From contig LNAC01000102.1 of NCBI GenBank assembly GCA_002007465.1, forward strand, positions 797,703 to 861,702: DNA of 64,000 nt, in the 5' to 3' direction. The notes under the pieces were generated by a model that was given only the letters and a program-made list of their open reading frames with translations, was not told the DNA's origin and ran no database searches. Numbering within the stretch: position 1 is the first letter of the stretch; every line of letters starts with the position of its first letter. This document shows positions 36,625 to 47,830 of this stretch, in pieces. Position numbers and translations under genes: made by a program. This stretch comes from Ailurus styani. Taxonomy: Eukaryota > Chordata > Mammalia > Carnivora > Ailuridae.

Positions 36625-37805
36625 GACTGACATTTAGGATTTGGGACACCAAGAACTCTTGTCTCATTATATCATCCCGAGTGAAATTACAAAGCCTTAA
36701 GCTCCACATATTATTTCAAGCAATTAGTTTTAAGGTATTAGCAAGGAAACAGCTAAAATTCAAGAATTAAGCATACCAAGAAACACAACACAATCATGAA
36801 CCAGAGCTACAAAAACAAAGGGAGGGGGAAAAAAAACCACGAACCCTTTAGAAACTGAAGTTATCAGATATAAATTATAAAATATGTATATTTAGTAAGT
36901 CCCATGAAAGAAAAGTAAGTGGCAGATGGAGTCTCAGCCAACTAACACTTTCCAAAGCTTCTAGAGAGGACATGAGCACAGGCCTGTGGCCACGGGCTAA
37001 GCAGTCAGCCTCCCACACATCAACGCTGTCCACGGTCCAAATAAGACTCTGCATTACAGGGGCACCAACACCAGCACAAAACCACAAAGGGCACAGACCT
37101 TTTTCACTCACAGAAAATGCAAAGGGACCAAAATGTACTCTCCTTCATTTCCTTCAGGTACAGGTATGGGCACTGCCAAACTATCACAAAGGCTACTCTG
37201 AGCCAAAGACGATGAAGTGTTTACAAATCCTGAAAGGAAATGATTCCCATAATCTGACACACAAGGTTTAAAATGTATAAATTAAAGTTTCAAATGGGCA
37301 ATTAACCAGTTCAAAATTATGGTTCAAGGGCAAGTAATTAGAAGAGGTTTCTCACTGGAGATAAACAGATAACTGAAAGACAAAACTACAGAGAGAGGCT
37401 AAATGACATTAACACCCTCTTCTAAAAGTTGCTCCCATCTCAAAACTATCCACTGGACCGCCTCTCCAGACTGCCAGGTCCATCCTGCTCTACCTGGAGG
37501 CTTTCCAGGTATTCATTCGTTCATCGGGAGAAGATTTGAGAATGAGGTCTAACACATGTCAGGCTCGCCGCAAGAGCTCACAACCCAGTCTGCCTTCATG
37601 TTCCACCTGAATCATACCTAGCCCATATCACCTCCCCACCGTGCATACTGAATTCAGTCTGGTCACAGCCTCAGTGCTTCTTCGAGGATCAGTGGTAAAG
37701 GATCAGTTCGCTGTTGTTCTCATTTTAATGTTCCAATCTGTCACAGACTGATATTTGCAGAAAATAAATTTCTAGAGAAACAAAATAATAAAGACATACA
37801 AAAGA
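36625..37805. other. intron 1 segment, no recognised element
   Basis: About 1.2 kb without an assigned repeat. Opposed short ORFs near 36875-37271 are not supported. Confidence 0.35.
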
Positions 37806-37810
37806 GAAGC

Positions 37811-37936
37811 CTGGGGCCCCTGGCTGCCCCAGTCAGTGAGCATGTGACTCTTGATCTCGGGGTCAGGAGTTCAAGCCAGACGCTGGGAGTGGAGTTTACT
37901 TTAAAAAAAGAAAAAAGAGAGAGAGAGAGAGAGAGA
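37811..37936 (+). mobile_element. older short-type CAN-SINE
   Basis: CTGGGGCCCCTGGCTGCCCC, ATGTGACTCTTGATCTCGGG and GGAGTTCAAGCC give a tRNA-like body that ends directly in an A/GA tail without the CT-rich middle. Diverged, so older than most SINEs here. Confidence 0.75.
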
Positions 37937-38099
37937 AGCCTAAAACTTTTATTATTATAGCATTAAAAAAAAACCCAAACTCATACAATTACCCTGTAAA
38001 CTTGCTATAAAAGTTTCTAAATGTTTACCTTCAATTGCAGTGCTAATGTCAGCAACAAAGTTTGGTCTACAAGTCATACTCTGCTCTACTCCAAGACTG

Positions 38100-38235
38100 A
38101 CATTTGTAGAAACTGACTGGGTCTTTACTTAAATGCTTCCTCCCACCTAAAACCATCCCCATACTATCCACACTTCCTGTACAAGTTCTATTTATTCTTC
38201 GCAGCCTAGCCCCAAATCCACACTGTGCTCAACTA
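38100..38235 (+). repeat. L2-like fragment
   Basis: TTTACTTAAATGCTTCCTCC and AGTTCTATTTATTCTTCGCA resemble L2 3' text. Weak. Confidence 0.4.
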
Positions 38236-38242
38236 TGCCTAC

Positions 38243-38439
38243 CCAGTGGTTCTCAACCGGGAATAATTTTGTCCCCCATCGGGGACATTCGTTAATGTCT
38301 GTAGACATTTTTGTTTGTCACAACTGGGTGGTACTACTGGCATTTGGTGGACAGTGGCCAGAGATGCTGTGAAACATCCTATGACACACGGAAAGCCGTC
38401 CACAACAAAGTCAACAGTACCAACGTTGAGCAAGCCTGA
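38243..38439 (+). repeat. MER-type DNA transposon relic
   Basis: Opens CAGTGGTTCTCAACCGGG and closes CAACGTTGAGCAAGCCTG, giving degenerate inverted ends. The interior ATGTCTGTAGACATTTTTGT and CACAACTGGGTGGTACTACT is shared with 44806-45257. Exact family name not recalled. Confidence 0.7.
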
Positions 38440-38835
38440 CTTACACCATCCACTGCCTTCCCAGATCATCTCCTTCATCAGACTCCCAGTATACTCCTCG
38501 TCACTGCCAACCCAGCAAAGAACGACACACAGCCTGGCACGGTTTCCTAACAGGTGCACTTATCTGCGATGTTTCCTAACTCAACCATAATTCCTCTGCA
38601 GGCTGAAGACCATGAGAGAGCATCACATCTGCATCCCCAGTGGGATTTTCGGTAGGGTCGCTTCAGAGGAGCTGCTCATCACATACCTGTCAGCTAATTT
38701 GTCTCCTTGCCCATCTGCTTGATGCACTGTAAACAGCTCTAATTTCTCCATCAGCACAAGTATTAAACTACTTTTTGTTGGCATTTAAAAAAAAATGTGT
38801 TTGCATTAAAAACCACCACCACAACAAAAAAGAAC
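38440..38835. other. intron 1 segment, no firm element
   Basis: May include L2-like text at 38450-38520, which I cannot support firmly. Confidence 0.3.
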
Positions 38836-38838
38836 AGG

Positions 38839-38956
38839 AGCACCTGATTGCTTCAGTCAAAACAGCATGCAATTCTTGATCTCAGGGTCATGAGTTCAAG
38901 CCCCACACTGGGCACAGAGCTTACTTTAAAAATTAATTAATTAATTAATTAAATTG
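38839..38956 (+). mobile_element. older short-type CAN-SINE with (ATTA)n tail
   Basis: AGGAGCACCTGATTGCTTCA, TTCTTGATCTCAGGGTCATG and AGTTCAAGCCCCACACTGGG are followed by a tetranucleotide tail of five to six AATT units (38929-38956). Confidence 0.8.
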
Positions 38957-38959
38957 AAA

Positions 38960-39570
38960 AAACAACAACTTGTATTACTTAGCAATGTGAGGCCATAATA
39001 AAACATTAGCAAATGGAATGAAAGATGTGGTTGGTTTGATTTTATTGTTTTTACATTTTTTGTCAAGACTACATGTATACTTCCTAAAAGAAAAACGTCG
39101 GTCAAGTATAAAATATGAATTTAGGATGCTACTATTTTACAAGACTATATATGAAAGTTTTACACAATTGCTCATACATGTGCTGCCTGTTAATTAGAGA
39201 ATAGTTTGCAGAAAAGCTGGTCTAGCAAAACTTGCTGTAATAGTCAAAATCCTCTGCAGTAAGGAGGAAATCTTGCTGAGAACAGTATTTTCCACAGGCA
39301 AGAATTACCGGCCTTCAGCCAAAGGCCATGCCTTTATCAGTGGCTGGAGATGCTGCTCTGCACACAGTGTGTTTCTGAATATGGTGTTCCCATTTCTGCA
39401 TCAGTTAATCCTCAATTGTGTGGAAAGTGATCCTAAAAGACGATCTGGAAACTACTTCTACTTACATTTGATAAGCAATTTGAGGGACACCAGATCATTT
39501 TCACAATTACATTTTATGAGGCATCATATAATTAGTTCACATTTCTGTTGTAGGCACAAACTGATACCTC
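38960..39570. other. intron 1 segment, no recognised element
   Basis: The plus ORF that begins at 39273 runs into the SINE and is not a gene. Confidence 0.35.
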
Positions 39571-39590
39571 TAAGAGAAAGTCTGGAAGCT

Positions 39591-39761
39591 CTTTTATTCT
39601 TTTTAAGATTTTATTTATTTGTTTATTTATTTGTCAGAGAGAGAGAGCACACAAGCAGGGGGAGCAGCAGGCAGAGGGAGAAGCAGACTTCCTGCAAGGA
39701 GCCTGATGTGGGACTGAGCTGAAGGCAAACACAAAACTGACTGAGCCACCCAGGTGTCCCT
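39591..39761 (-). mobile_element. CAN-SINE, internally shortened
   Basis: Reverse tail AAGATTTTATTTATTTGTTT and head complement GAGCCACCCAGGTGTCCC. Flanks GAAAGTCTGGAAGCT (39576-39590) and GAAAGTCTGGATGCT (39762-39776) are the duplication. About 30 bp of the middle is missing. Confidence 0.93.
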
Positions 39762-39776
39762 GAAAGTCTGGATGCT

Positions 39777-41220
39777 CCTACCTGCAATCTGTGGACCCAT
39801 TCTGTCTTGGACTGGCCATGTCATCCTTAATCTTCCCTCCTTGGGCTTCTGAGCAAAGCTATGTTTCTTGTTTGCTAAAAGCTCTCACCTACCTTCAGCT
39901 AGACACTTGGTTCCATTTGAGTCTCACATAACTGCCAGATAAAATGAAGTCTTGAGGAGTACCTCCAAATTCTGGCGCTTCCACCTCAAATCTCTCTGTA
40001 TTTTCAGCCATATTAATTCTCCATTCCATCTTGATTCAAGAGAGTAAGTGGAGAAATTAACAAAGGAGAGAGAGAGAGAATGCACAGGGAGCCAGCACAA
40101 AGAAAAATTAAAGTCTCTTTAAAAGGTCAAGGAATCATTGTTTACTCATAGGTTTTTATGAGAACTTGCGGAGACCTTGCAATGTGCTAGGCTGTCCTAG
40201 GAACTACAGGAACATAGGTGACAAAACAAGGCCTCTAATTTGACGCAGCACATAGTCTAATGGGGGGGAGGGGTAGGATGGAGATAGGGCCTGCCAACCA
40301 TGAACTTCCATTTGAAACTGGAAGTCACAGAGGGGTGCCTATAGGGCCGGGCAGTACTCTGTGGGGAAGTGTGGGAGGAGGGGGGCTATGAAGCTTAGTA
40401 ACGTGTAAGCAAAGAACAAAAGCACAGTATCAGAAATATAAAAAGAAGGACTATAAATCAAACAGCTCCTAGGATGATGGGGGAAAGGAGCCTATAGGTA
40501 GTTATTATACCCGAAGGTAGAGAGAAAGGAAGATGGAAGGCAAAAGAGGAGTTGTAACAAGGGGGACAGAGGTAGGAACGAATTAAGTTACCTTCTCCTG
40601 GAATTGGAGACTGTGGTTTTCTGTATAACTGAAGCTCATCCCTTTAAACACAAATTTATTTTTACTTCATCTTAAACTAATTTTAGTTTAGAAATCTTTC
40701 TAAAATGCACTCCATGTGTTCCTGAATTGTGTAGCAGAGCACGGCAAAGCAATACATGCCCAACCTGATTTAATCTGTTCTGGATGAAGAATCATCATTA
40801 TAATCCATTTTTGTACTTTGATGTGGTGCCCTGACATTCTCAGAGTCCACTTATGTGTAAAAGTCTGCTGTTTTACTCTTTACAAACTACAGCCTGAAAC
40901 TGTGCTTCTGGAAGTCTCTCATTCTGCCTCCAGGAGGCAGCTGGTACTTCTCGGAGTTTCCCGTTGTCCTCAGTGGAGCCAAAGAGTGCTGTGGCCCGTT
41001 TCACTCAGTTGTCTGAGGTGAGGCTCTGAAGGGCAGCCCCCAGCCCAGCCCCTAGTATGTGGAATAGCCAACTGCCCCTCCGCCTCTCTGCTTCCTTCCA
41101 GGTCTCCAGCGTCATTCCACACAGGGGTTCTAGAATCCTGATATCTATATAACAGAAGGAATAGTATAATACAATTACCTCTAAGAACATGAATTCTTCA
41201 TGCCACTTATTTAAGAAGCA
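39777..41220. other. intron 1 segment, weak L2-like text only
   Basis: AATGTGCTAGGCTGTCCTAG at 40181-40260 resembles L2. A short (GA)n lies at 40068-40080. No gene found. Confidence 0.35.
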
Positions 41221-41228
41221 GGAAAATA

Positions 41229-41703
41229 CAGGTATCCCCACTTTTTCAAAGTTCACAGTATGCCACTTCACTTTTATAGGAAAGGCCTACGTTAGTACCT
41301 ATTTTCACTAACTGAAAAAAATCTAAAGAGGATTTTCCCCTCATGTAAAAGGCAAAAAGCGAAAATAGCATTCAGCATTTGTTTGGCAGCAAACCTTTGC
41401 AGCAGGAGTGGCGCCCCCAAGCTCCTTCCCGGGAACTACACTCAGCAGTTCAGCGTCAAGCCGCCATAGCTTTGAACCGTGTCTCTGAGCATCTGTGCTT
41501 TATCTCTATTTATTGTATGCATCTGTTAGCAAGATGTGTCTTAAGGTATCAAGAAAGCCTAAGAGAGGTTATCTTCTTGGGTTTGGGAACACTCAAAATT
41601 GTTTTCATAGAAATGAATGGTAATTGCTTCTTTGCTCGATGCCATTTTGGCTTATGAAAAGTTTCACAGGAATGCTCTACTTTTAGATAGCAGGGAAGGC
41701 CTG
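41229..41703. mobile_element. mariner/Tigger-style DNA transposon relic with TA flanks
   Basis: TA flanks an element that starts CAGGTATCCCC (41229) and ends GGGAAGGCCTG (41703), so it shows imperfect inverted termini and a TA target duplication, the mark of Tc1/mariner-type insertion. Interior words GGCAAAAAGCGAAAATAGCA, GCATCTGTTAGCAAGATGTG and ATGAATGGTAATTGCTTCTT recur in mammalian genomes. The 92-codon ORF inside is not a transposase. Family name not recalled. Confidence 0.6.
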
Positions 41704-41839
41704 TAAATCATGTCCCTTGCAGCCTTTATGTTTTCCAGGGCAGACTTCCATGTACGTGCTCCATGCCGGTCCCACTCTGGCATGGTCTTGAACTCTTGAT
41801 AAGCTTGATATTTGTGATGTGGAAGCTACAGAAACAATA

Positions 41840-42400
41840 TCTTTTTCATTCATTCAGCAAATGCTACATGCCAAGTTCTTTAATAGGTAACGTGGAGGTA
41901 TAGAAAGATGAATGCAACAGCTGTGACCTCAAAGAACTTAGAACTTGTAGTTCAAACAATCTGGGTACAAAATAATTATAACCAAGGGTGGAATGTGTGG
42001 AGGCCCCAGGAGAGCAGTTCCATTGGCTGCACCATGTTGGGCTGGAGAAGCAGAGTCCTCCCAGTTTGGAGGGAGGAAGAGAAAGGGAGGGCAGTGGGAA
42101 AGACTTCACTGGGGAATGGTATAGGCTTCAAAGAAAGGAGGGGAATCTGGTCACAATGCAGGGTGAGCACAGGCAGACGGGATGTTAAGAGAAAAGGCAC
42201 AGAAGACAGAAGGTAAAAAGGCCTGGTGTATTTATACAGTAGTCAAAGGAACAGAAAGAAAAAATGCTGCAAAGGTAGGTCAGAATCAGATCACAGAGGG
42301 CCCCAAATGGCAGGCCAAAAAGTTAGGCCTTGAAGCTGTAAGCGTCGGGAGCCAATAAGGTTCTTCTAAGCTCTCTGAACCCAACACACAGACTTAATCT
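41840..42400 (+). repeat. ancient L2-like or unnamed interspersed repeat
   Basis: GCAAATGCTACATGCCAAGT, AATGCAACAGCTGTGACCTC and CAGGCCAAAAAGTTAGGCCT recall text common in old mammalian repeats, including the one at 6960-7830. Several overlapping ORFs on both strands here are by-products. Confidence 0.4.
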
Positions 42401-42524
42401 TGTTAAAAGGATGGAGCCTTTTTCTCCCCGTTAATGGAAAAGAAAATCAAAAAAATCAATTATTAAACATCTCCCTGTTAATTATCTCTTAAAACCAAGC
42501 TTGCTATTAAAACAGCCCAGTGGT

Positions 42525-42717
42525 TGGAGCGCCTGGGTGGCTCAGTCATTAAGCATCTGCCTTCAGCTCAGGTCATGATCCCAGGGTCCTGGGATCAAGC
42601 CCCACATCGGGCTCCCTGCTCAGCGGGGAGCCTGCTTCTCTCTCTCTCACCCCCTGTTTGTGTTCCCTCTCTCACTGTGTCTGTTTCTGTCAAATAAATA
42701 AAATCTCAAAAAAAAAA
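42525..42717 (+). mobile_element. CAN-SINE, flanked by 15-bp duplication
   Basis: Head GGAGCGCCTGGGTGGCTCAG and tail CAAATAAATAAAATCTC plus poly(A). AAAACAGCCCAGTGG at 42509-42523 and AAAACAGCTCAGTGG at 42718-42732 differ by one base. Confidence 0.94.
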
Positions 42718-42734
42718 AAAACAGCTCAGTGGAA

Positions 42735-43408
42735 CTAACTAGTGAGCCTCCACTTGTCTTGCTCTCACAGTATGGGAACTACATATCAGTGGAAAAGGAG
42801 TCATCTAGTCTAAAACAAAGGGCAGCACAGACATACAAAGCAAATTCATTCTTTTGACGAAACAGAACAGGGATCTATTCCAGGTCACAAGTTCATATAA
42901 AATATTTTTGGGGGAAAAAAATAAACTCTTTTTCACTGGCTACTTCTATTTAAGTGAAATTTTCTAGAATCTTAAAAACAGCCAACTTCCCAAGAGGATG
43001 CTATTTTTCCATCTAGCTCTGATATGACTTTCTTTGTCCTCATCCAAGTAAATATATCTACCCCTGAGACTTACCTACAAGATAGATCATTTTAGCATTA
43101 CATTCCATAGGACTCTGTTTTACCCTCTGTTTTCCGTTCACCTTTTCTCCTCAGAATAGGGGTTGTGCGGGAGGGGAAAGGATCATGCCATGTACTCGTT
43201 CTGCATCCTGAATATGGCTAAACATTGTGCAATAAAAGCTACTCGTAAATATAGGAGAACAGATTAACCCAATCAATTTCCAAAATAGATATCCCTAAAG
43301 ACCCAATTCTGTGTTATTCATATTGGTTCACATGTAGAATAGAAGAAAAAACTTAAAAATTCAAAGCTAGAAGAGCTCTTCAAAGGCAGGATCTCAACCG
43401 GTTCTTAA
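42735..43408. other. intron 1 segment, no recognised element
   Basis: About 670 bp unassigned. Confidence 0.35.
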
Positions 43409-43419
43409 AAAGCATCAAC

Positions 43420-43621
43420 GTTGGAATGCCTGGGTGGCTCAGCTGGTTAAGCAGTTGCCTTGGGCTCAGGTCATGATCCCAGGGTCCTAGGATCGAGTCC
43501 TGCATCAGGTTCCTTGCTCAGTAGGGAGCCTGCTTCTCCCTCTGCCTCTGCTTGTGTGCACGTTCTCTCTCTCTCTCTCTCTCTCTGACAAATAAATAAA
43601 TAAAATCTTAAAAAAAAAAAG
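43420..43621 (+). mobile_element. CAN-SINE at the left edge of an L1
   Basis: Head GGAATGCCTGGGTGGCTCAG, a pure (CT)n run at 43563-43586, and a tail AAATAAATAAATAAAATC. The duplication AAAGCATCAAC is at 43409-43419 and 43622-43632. Confidence 0.95.
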
Positions 43622-44380
43622 AAAGCATCAACATTATTATTAGTTGTTAGAGAGATGCAAATCAAAGCCACACGGAGATACCACTGCAGTCACTAAAATG
43701 GCTGGCTATAAGCGAAAAGACAGACAGTAACAAGTGCTGGTGGGGATCCGGAGAAACTGGAACCCTCATACCTTGCTAACAGGAATATAAAATGGAACAG
43801 TCACTTAGGAAGACAGCTTGTCAGTTCCTCACAAAATTAAACATAGAGTTACCATATGAGCCACCAATTCTTCTCCTAGGTCTATATCTCAGGGAATTGA
43901 AAACATGATCACACTAATGTTCACAACAGCATTATTCATAATAGACCCAAAGTGGGAACAATCCAAAAGTCCATCAACTAATGAATGAATAAACAAAATG
44001 TGATATATTGATGCAATGGAATATTACTCAGCCATAAAAACAAATGAAGTACTGATACATACTATGACATACATGGACTCTGAAAACATTATGCTAAATA
44101 AAAGAAGCCAGACACAAAAAATGACATCTTGTGGGATTCCATTTACATGAGAAGTCCAGAATAGGCAAATCCATAGAGACAGAAAGGAGATTAGTGATGC
44201 CAGGGGCTGGGGGCAGGAGAGAATGGAGGGTGACTGCTAATGGACATAAGCTTTTTGGGGTGAGGAAAGGTTCTGGAATTAGATAGTGGTGACAATACAG
44301 GGAATACACTAAAACCCACTGAAAAGGTTCAATTGAAAAGGATGAATTTTATGGTATGTTAATTATATCAATTAAAAACA
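43622..44380 (+). mobile_element. L1 3' end (ORF2 tail and 3' UTR)
   Basis: Close to the usual L1 text in order: AGAGAGATGCAAATCAAAGC, TCCGGAGAAACTGGAACCCT, TCCATCAACTAATGAATGAA, GAAGTACTGATACATACTAT, TAGATAGTGGTGACAATACA and TATGGTATGTTAATTATATC. Frames are broken. The SINE duplication at its left edge may be L1 sequence. Confidence 0.93.
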
Positions 44381-44478
44381 ACCATAACAGCCTAAGGAGA
44401 AACCTGGAGCCCAGAAAAGCTTAGTTTCTTGTCTAAAAACAGAAAGCTGATTAAATGGCAGCAAAAAGGGTGTGGGGA

Positions 44479-44577
44479 GGGCACCTGGCTGGCTCAGTCA
44501 GTAGAGCATTGTGACTTGATCTCAGGGTTGTGAGTTCAAACCCCATGTTGGGCCCAGAATTAACAACAACAACAACA
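44479..44577 (+). mobile_element. older short-type CAN-SINE with (AAC)n tail
   Basis: GGGCACCTGGCTGGCTCAGT, CTTGATCTCAGGGTTGTGAG and TTCAAACCCCATGTTGGG, then AACAACAACAACAAC. No CT-rich middle. Confidence 0.85.
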
Positions 44578-44805
44578 AAAATGTCATCACCAGAGCCAGA
44601 CTCAGTCTCCCAACTCCCAATGCAACATTCTAGGTCCACAGTGCACTGTTCTAGAAATACAAAGGCAATCACTGTAGACTTAAACTAGTAATTTAACAGC
44701 TCACACCTCATCAGAAGGAAAAGATGAATCAACTGATCTCTTCAGTTCCTTCTGGCTTTAAAGCAATCTTTGTGAGCATTTCTTCTCTGCTACTATAGAT
44801 TACAG

Positions 44806-45257
44806 CAGGGGTTCCCCACCAGGTGCTATTTTGCCCCCTAGGAATATCTGGAGACATTTTTCATTGTCACAACTGCCGGCAGGGGGTACTACTAGTACCC
44901 AGTGAGTAGAGACCGGGCATGGTGCTCAGTGTCTGCAATGCACAGGACAACCCCATGATAAAGATTTACCCACGCTGGGGTGCCTGGGTGGCTCAGTGGG
45001 TTAAAGCCTCTGCCTTCGGCTCAGGTCATGATCTCAGGGTCCTGGGATCGGGCTCTCTGCTCAGCAGGAAGCCTGCTTCCTCCTCTCTCTGCCTGCCTCT
45101 CTGCCTACTTGTGATCTGATCTCTCTCTCTCTGTGTGTCAAATAAATAAATAAAATCTTAATAAAAAAATAAAACAAAATAAAAAAATTTTTTTTTAATT
45201 TTAAAAAAAGATTTACCCACGCCAAAATGACAACGGTGACGCTGGCGATACAACCTG
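44806..45257 (+). repeat. MER-type DNA transposon relic split by a SINE
   Basis: Left part CAGGGGTTCCCCACCAGGTG, ATATCTGGAGACATTTTTCA, TGCAATGCACAGGACAACCC; right part CAAAATGACAACGGTGACGC and CAACCTGG. Same family as 38243-38439. The SINE at 44976-45206 separates the halves. Confidence 0.75.
44976..45206 (+). mobile_element. CAN-SINE, flanked by 16-bp duplication
   Basis: Head GGGGTGCCTGGGTGGCTCAG, body with CTGCCTACTTGTGATCTGAT, and a long A-rich tail. The perfect duplication AAAGATTTACCCACGC is at 44960-44975 and 45207-45222, inside the MER relic. Confidence 0.97.
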
Positions 45258-45259
45258 GC

Positions 45260-46130
45260 TTAGGTATGATCAAGTTCATTTTTAAGGTTTTCCAGGAAGT
45301 TCTGTCCTAGAGTATAATGACTTCAAGCAGCAGTTCAGAGATCAGAGAGACTGGGAGGCCAGCACCAAGCACATACAGGAAATAGACACTTTTTATTTCC
45401 CATTATAATTAGTTTCCACAGAGTCATTCAAATGCCCATAGGAGTCAGGTAGTTAACGTAAAGGAATGAAGCCGACAAGCACCGAATAACCATTTAGGAC
45501 TATTATTTCCATCTTTCCACAAAGAAACTTTCATTGGCTTCCATTCTTCATGAGACACATAGAACCCTCTCAATATAATCTTGTGGTTTTCAGATTTTGG
45601 TAAACGTACATGCCAAGAAATACTTCGTACTATAGTAAAAAGAACAGCACAAGCTCAGTAACAAGTAGCTCAGAGTTGGGAAGACAGTGGGAATGGTAGG
45701 GGGTGTGGAGACTCCCAAGGGCACATGGCCTGATGAAGGGGCCACCACTAATCAACTCTGATGCATCCAGGTCATGATGGAGTATGGCACTGGGGTCAAA
45801 GATATCTTTAGATGTCTCAAGAAGAGTAGGAATTCTAGATTGTATGTGTGTGAGAAAGACATCCCCCAGTATTTAAAATCTTCGCTCAAAAACATTTTAA
45901 AACACCGTGTTGACTCAAAAGAGAAGGGGTTCTAGCCTCTGCAGCTAGACTGTGACCTCGAGCCCACACTGACCCCAATAAACTCAGATGTGTTCCATCT
46001 AACTCAGGACCTATTCTCAGACTAGAACAATAAGTTTTTTTTCCTTAATTAAATCTGAATAGCTTCTTTAGAGTTGAAAATTCACAAAGACCAGAGAATT
46101 AGTATAGACTTAAGTGTAAATGAAATTCAT
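45260..46130. other. intron 1 segment, no recognised element
   Basis: About 870 bp unassigned. Confidence 0.35.
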
Positions 46131-46139
46131 AATATTAAT

Positions 46140-46295
46140 AATGGCTGCCTTGTCATTAAGCTCCAACAACTTTACAAATGGGGATACTGAGATCCAGAGA
46201 AGTTCAAAGACTTGCGATGCCACCTTGCCACTGAGGACACTGGAGCCATAATTTGAACCCAGATCATTCTACTCCTAGAGTTCACCTTCTTTCTA
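46140..46295 (+). repeat. MIR fragment
   Basis: ACTTTACAAATGGGGATACT, GAGATCCAGAGAAGTTCAAA and TTTGAACCCAGATCATTCTA give the MIR core. Confidence 0.65.
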
Positions 46296-46299
46296 CTTA

Positions 46300-47690
46300 C
46301 CATCTTGTTTATATCACACAAATGTCTTCTACCAAGCACACCTACAAGGCTCTCTCAGTAAATTACATGTAAAGAATCTAATCTTAGAGACAGAGAGAAA
46401 TGGCTGACAATACAGAAAGCACAAAAATTACAATCATCAAACTGGGCAGATGAGGTGAATGACTGTCCTCCTACTCCTGCGGGCCCCTCCTGCCTTCCTG
46501 TGCAGTCGACTGCCATCTTTCCGTCTTCACACTGAGGAAGTCTGCACTCTGACAGGCCCTCCTTCCCTACAACCACTGACAGCCCTGCCTCTGGCCTCCC
46601 ACTCTCTACCCACTCTTGCACTTAACTCCCACAGTAGGCCACAATATACTGAGAAACTCTTTCCACCTAAAAGGACACATTATTTACAGGGTAGAAAACG
46701 GAATGATGAGCCCGTGGAGAAAATATCTCCCAAGAACAGAGGATCCCGGACCGGAAGAGTGAGAGCACACACTCCACCACCATCCTTTGTCCCAGTAGAT
46801 CTCATGCTGCCCAAAAGATTCCAAGGGATTAAATATCTCTGCCCTGGACCTCATCCTGGCCAAACTTTCCTTCTCCCGTATTACCCTACAGCTTTCCCAT
46901 TCCTGCTCCCTCCAGCTCAACACGTTAAGTCAGTTTTACTCTATCACACAAAGCAAGACAATTGCATTTGAGGTAAATCATACATTTGGTTTCAGGACAT
47001 CCAACGAAACATTCAACAGTGTCTTCAAAGACTGTCTATTCCAATTTCTCTTTAACCTCTGACTCCTTCCTCTGGGACACGGCCATTAGGAAAATGCATG
47101 ACACAGAACTAGTGGCTGTACCTTCTGGATTCTATGACAAGGCAAGTTATTCGAAATTTCTGAGTTTCAGTTTCCTATTCTGCCAGAGAGAGTGAAGGGG
47201 GTGGGAATGAATATGAATGGCTACCATGCCAAGCTCCTTTGAGGAATACAAACAACAAACATAAAGCCTTGAGTACTTCCCGCACATGGTGTGAATGAGC
47301 GTTGTTGTTCTCATTACTATAATCTTTATGAAATATTAGCTTTCCATTTCAATCCATATTCCTTATATCTTTTATCAGTCTCTGCAGGAGCAAAGTCATT
47401 GCTTTCACATGCCAAGGACACTGCAGCTACAATTACCTGCTCAACAGCTGAGTGTGGACCCGTGGAACTGCTCTTTAGCAGTCCTGCCCCTTCCTGCCTC
47501 TTTCACTTGAGCTCACACACTGTTACCCAAGCCTGTTTCTGAGTGTGCAAGACCCACCTTCTCACTGGCCTCCCAGCAGGGGCTTTTCTTGTGAGTAATG
47601 TGGGATAAAAGTACTGGACACAAAATCTTAAGACAGGGGGAAATCACTGTCTTATCTGGAGTCACAGAATTGAATGATCCTAGGCATATT
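46300..47690. other. intron 1 segment with a long unsupported ORF
   Basis: The longest N-free open frame in the window (46459-46971 plus, 170 codons) lies here. Its composition is proline- and leucine-rich low complexity, and I see no known domain. No repeat family was recognised. Confidence 0.3.
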
Positions 47691-47830
47691 ACTTAATCAC
47701 CCTGTACCTCAATATTTTCACTTGAAAAATGGATATAAGAAACACAGTTTGTAGAGGCACTGTAAGGACTAAATAACTTGTAGGAAAAATCCTACCACAT
47801 TCTGGGCACAGGAAAACACTAACCGTTCAC
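47690..47830 (+). repeat. MIR fragment
   Basis: ACTTAATCACCCTGTACCTC, AAAATGGATATAAGAAACAC and GCACTGTAAGGACTAAATAA follow the MIR order. Confidence 0.7.

Noticed and set aside
39273..39722. 149-codon plus-strand ORF
   Set aside because: Its last third is antisense CAN-SINE and the rest has no known relative.
46459..46971. 170-codon plus-strand ORF
   Set aside because: Low-complexity proline/leucine-rich translation, no known domain, antisense within intron 1, and opposed ORFs overlap it. Chance length is plausible.
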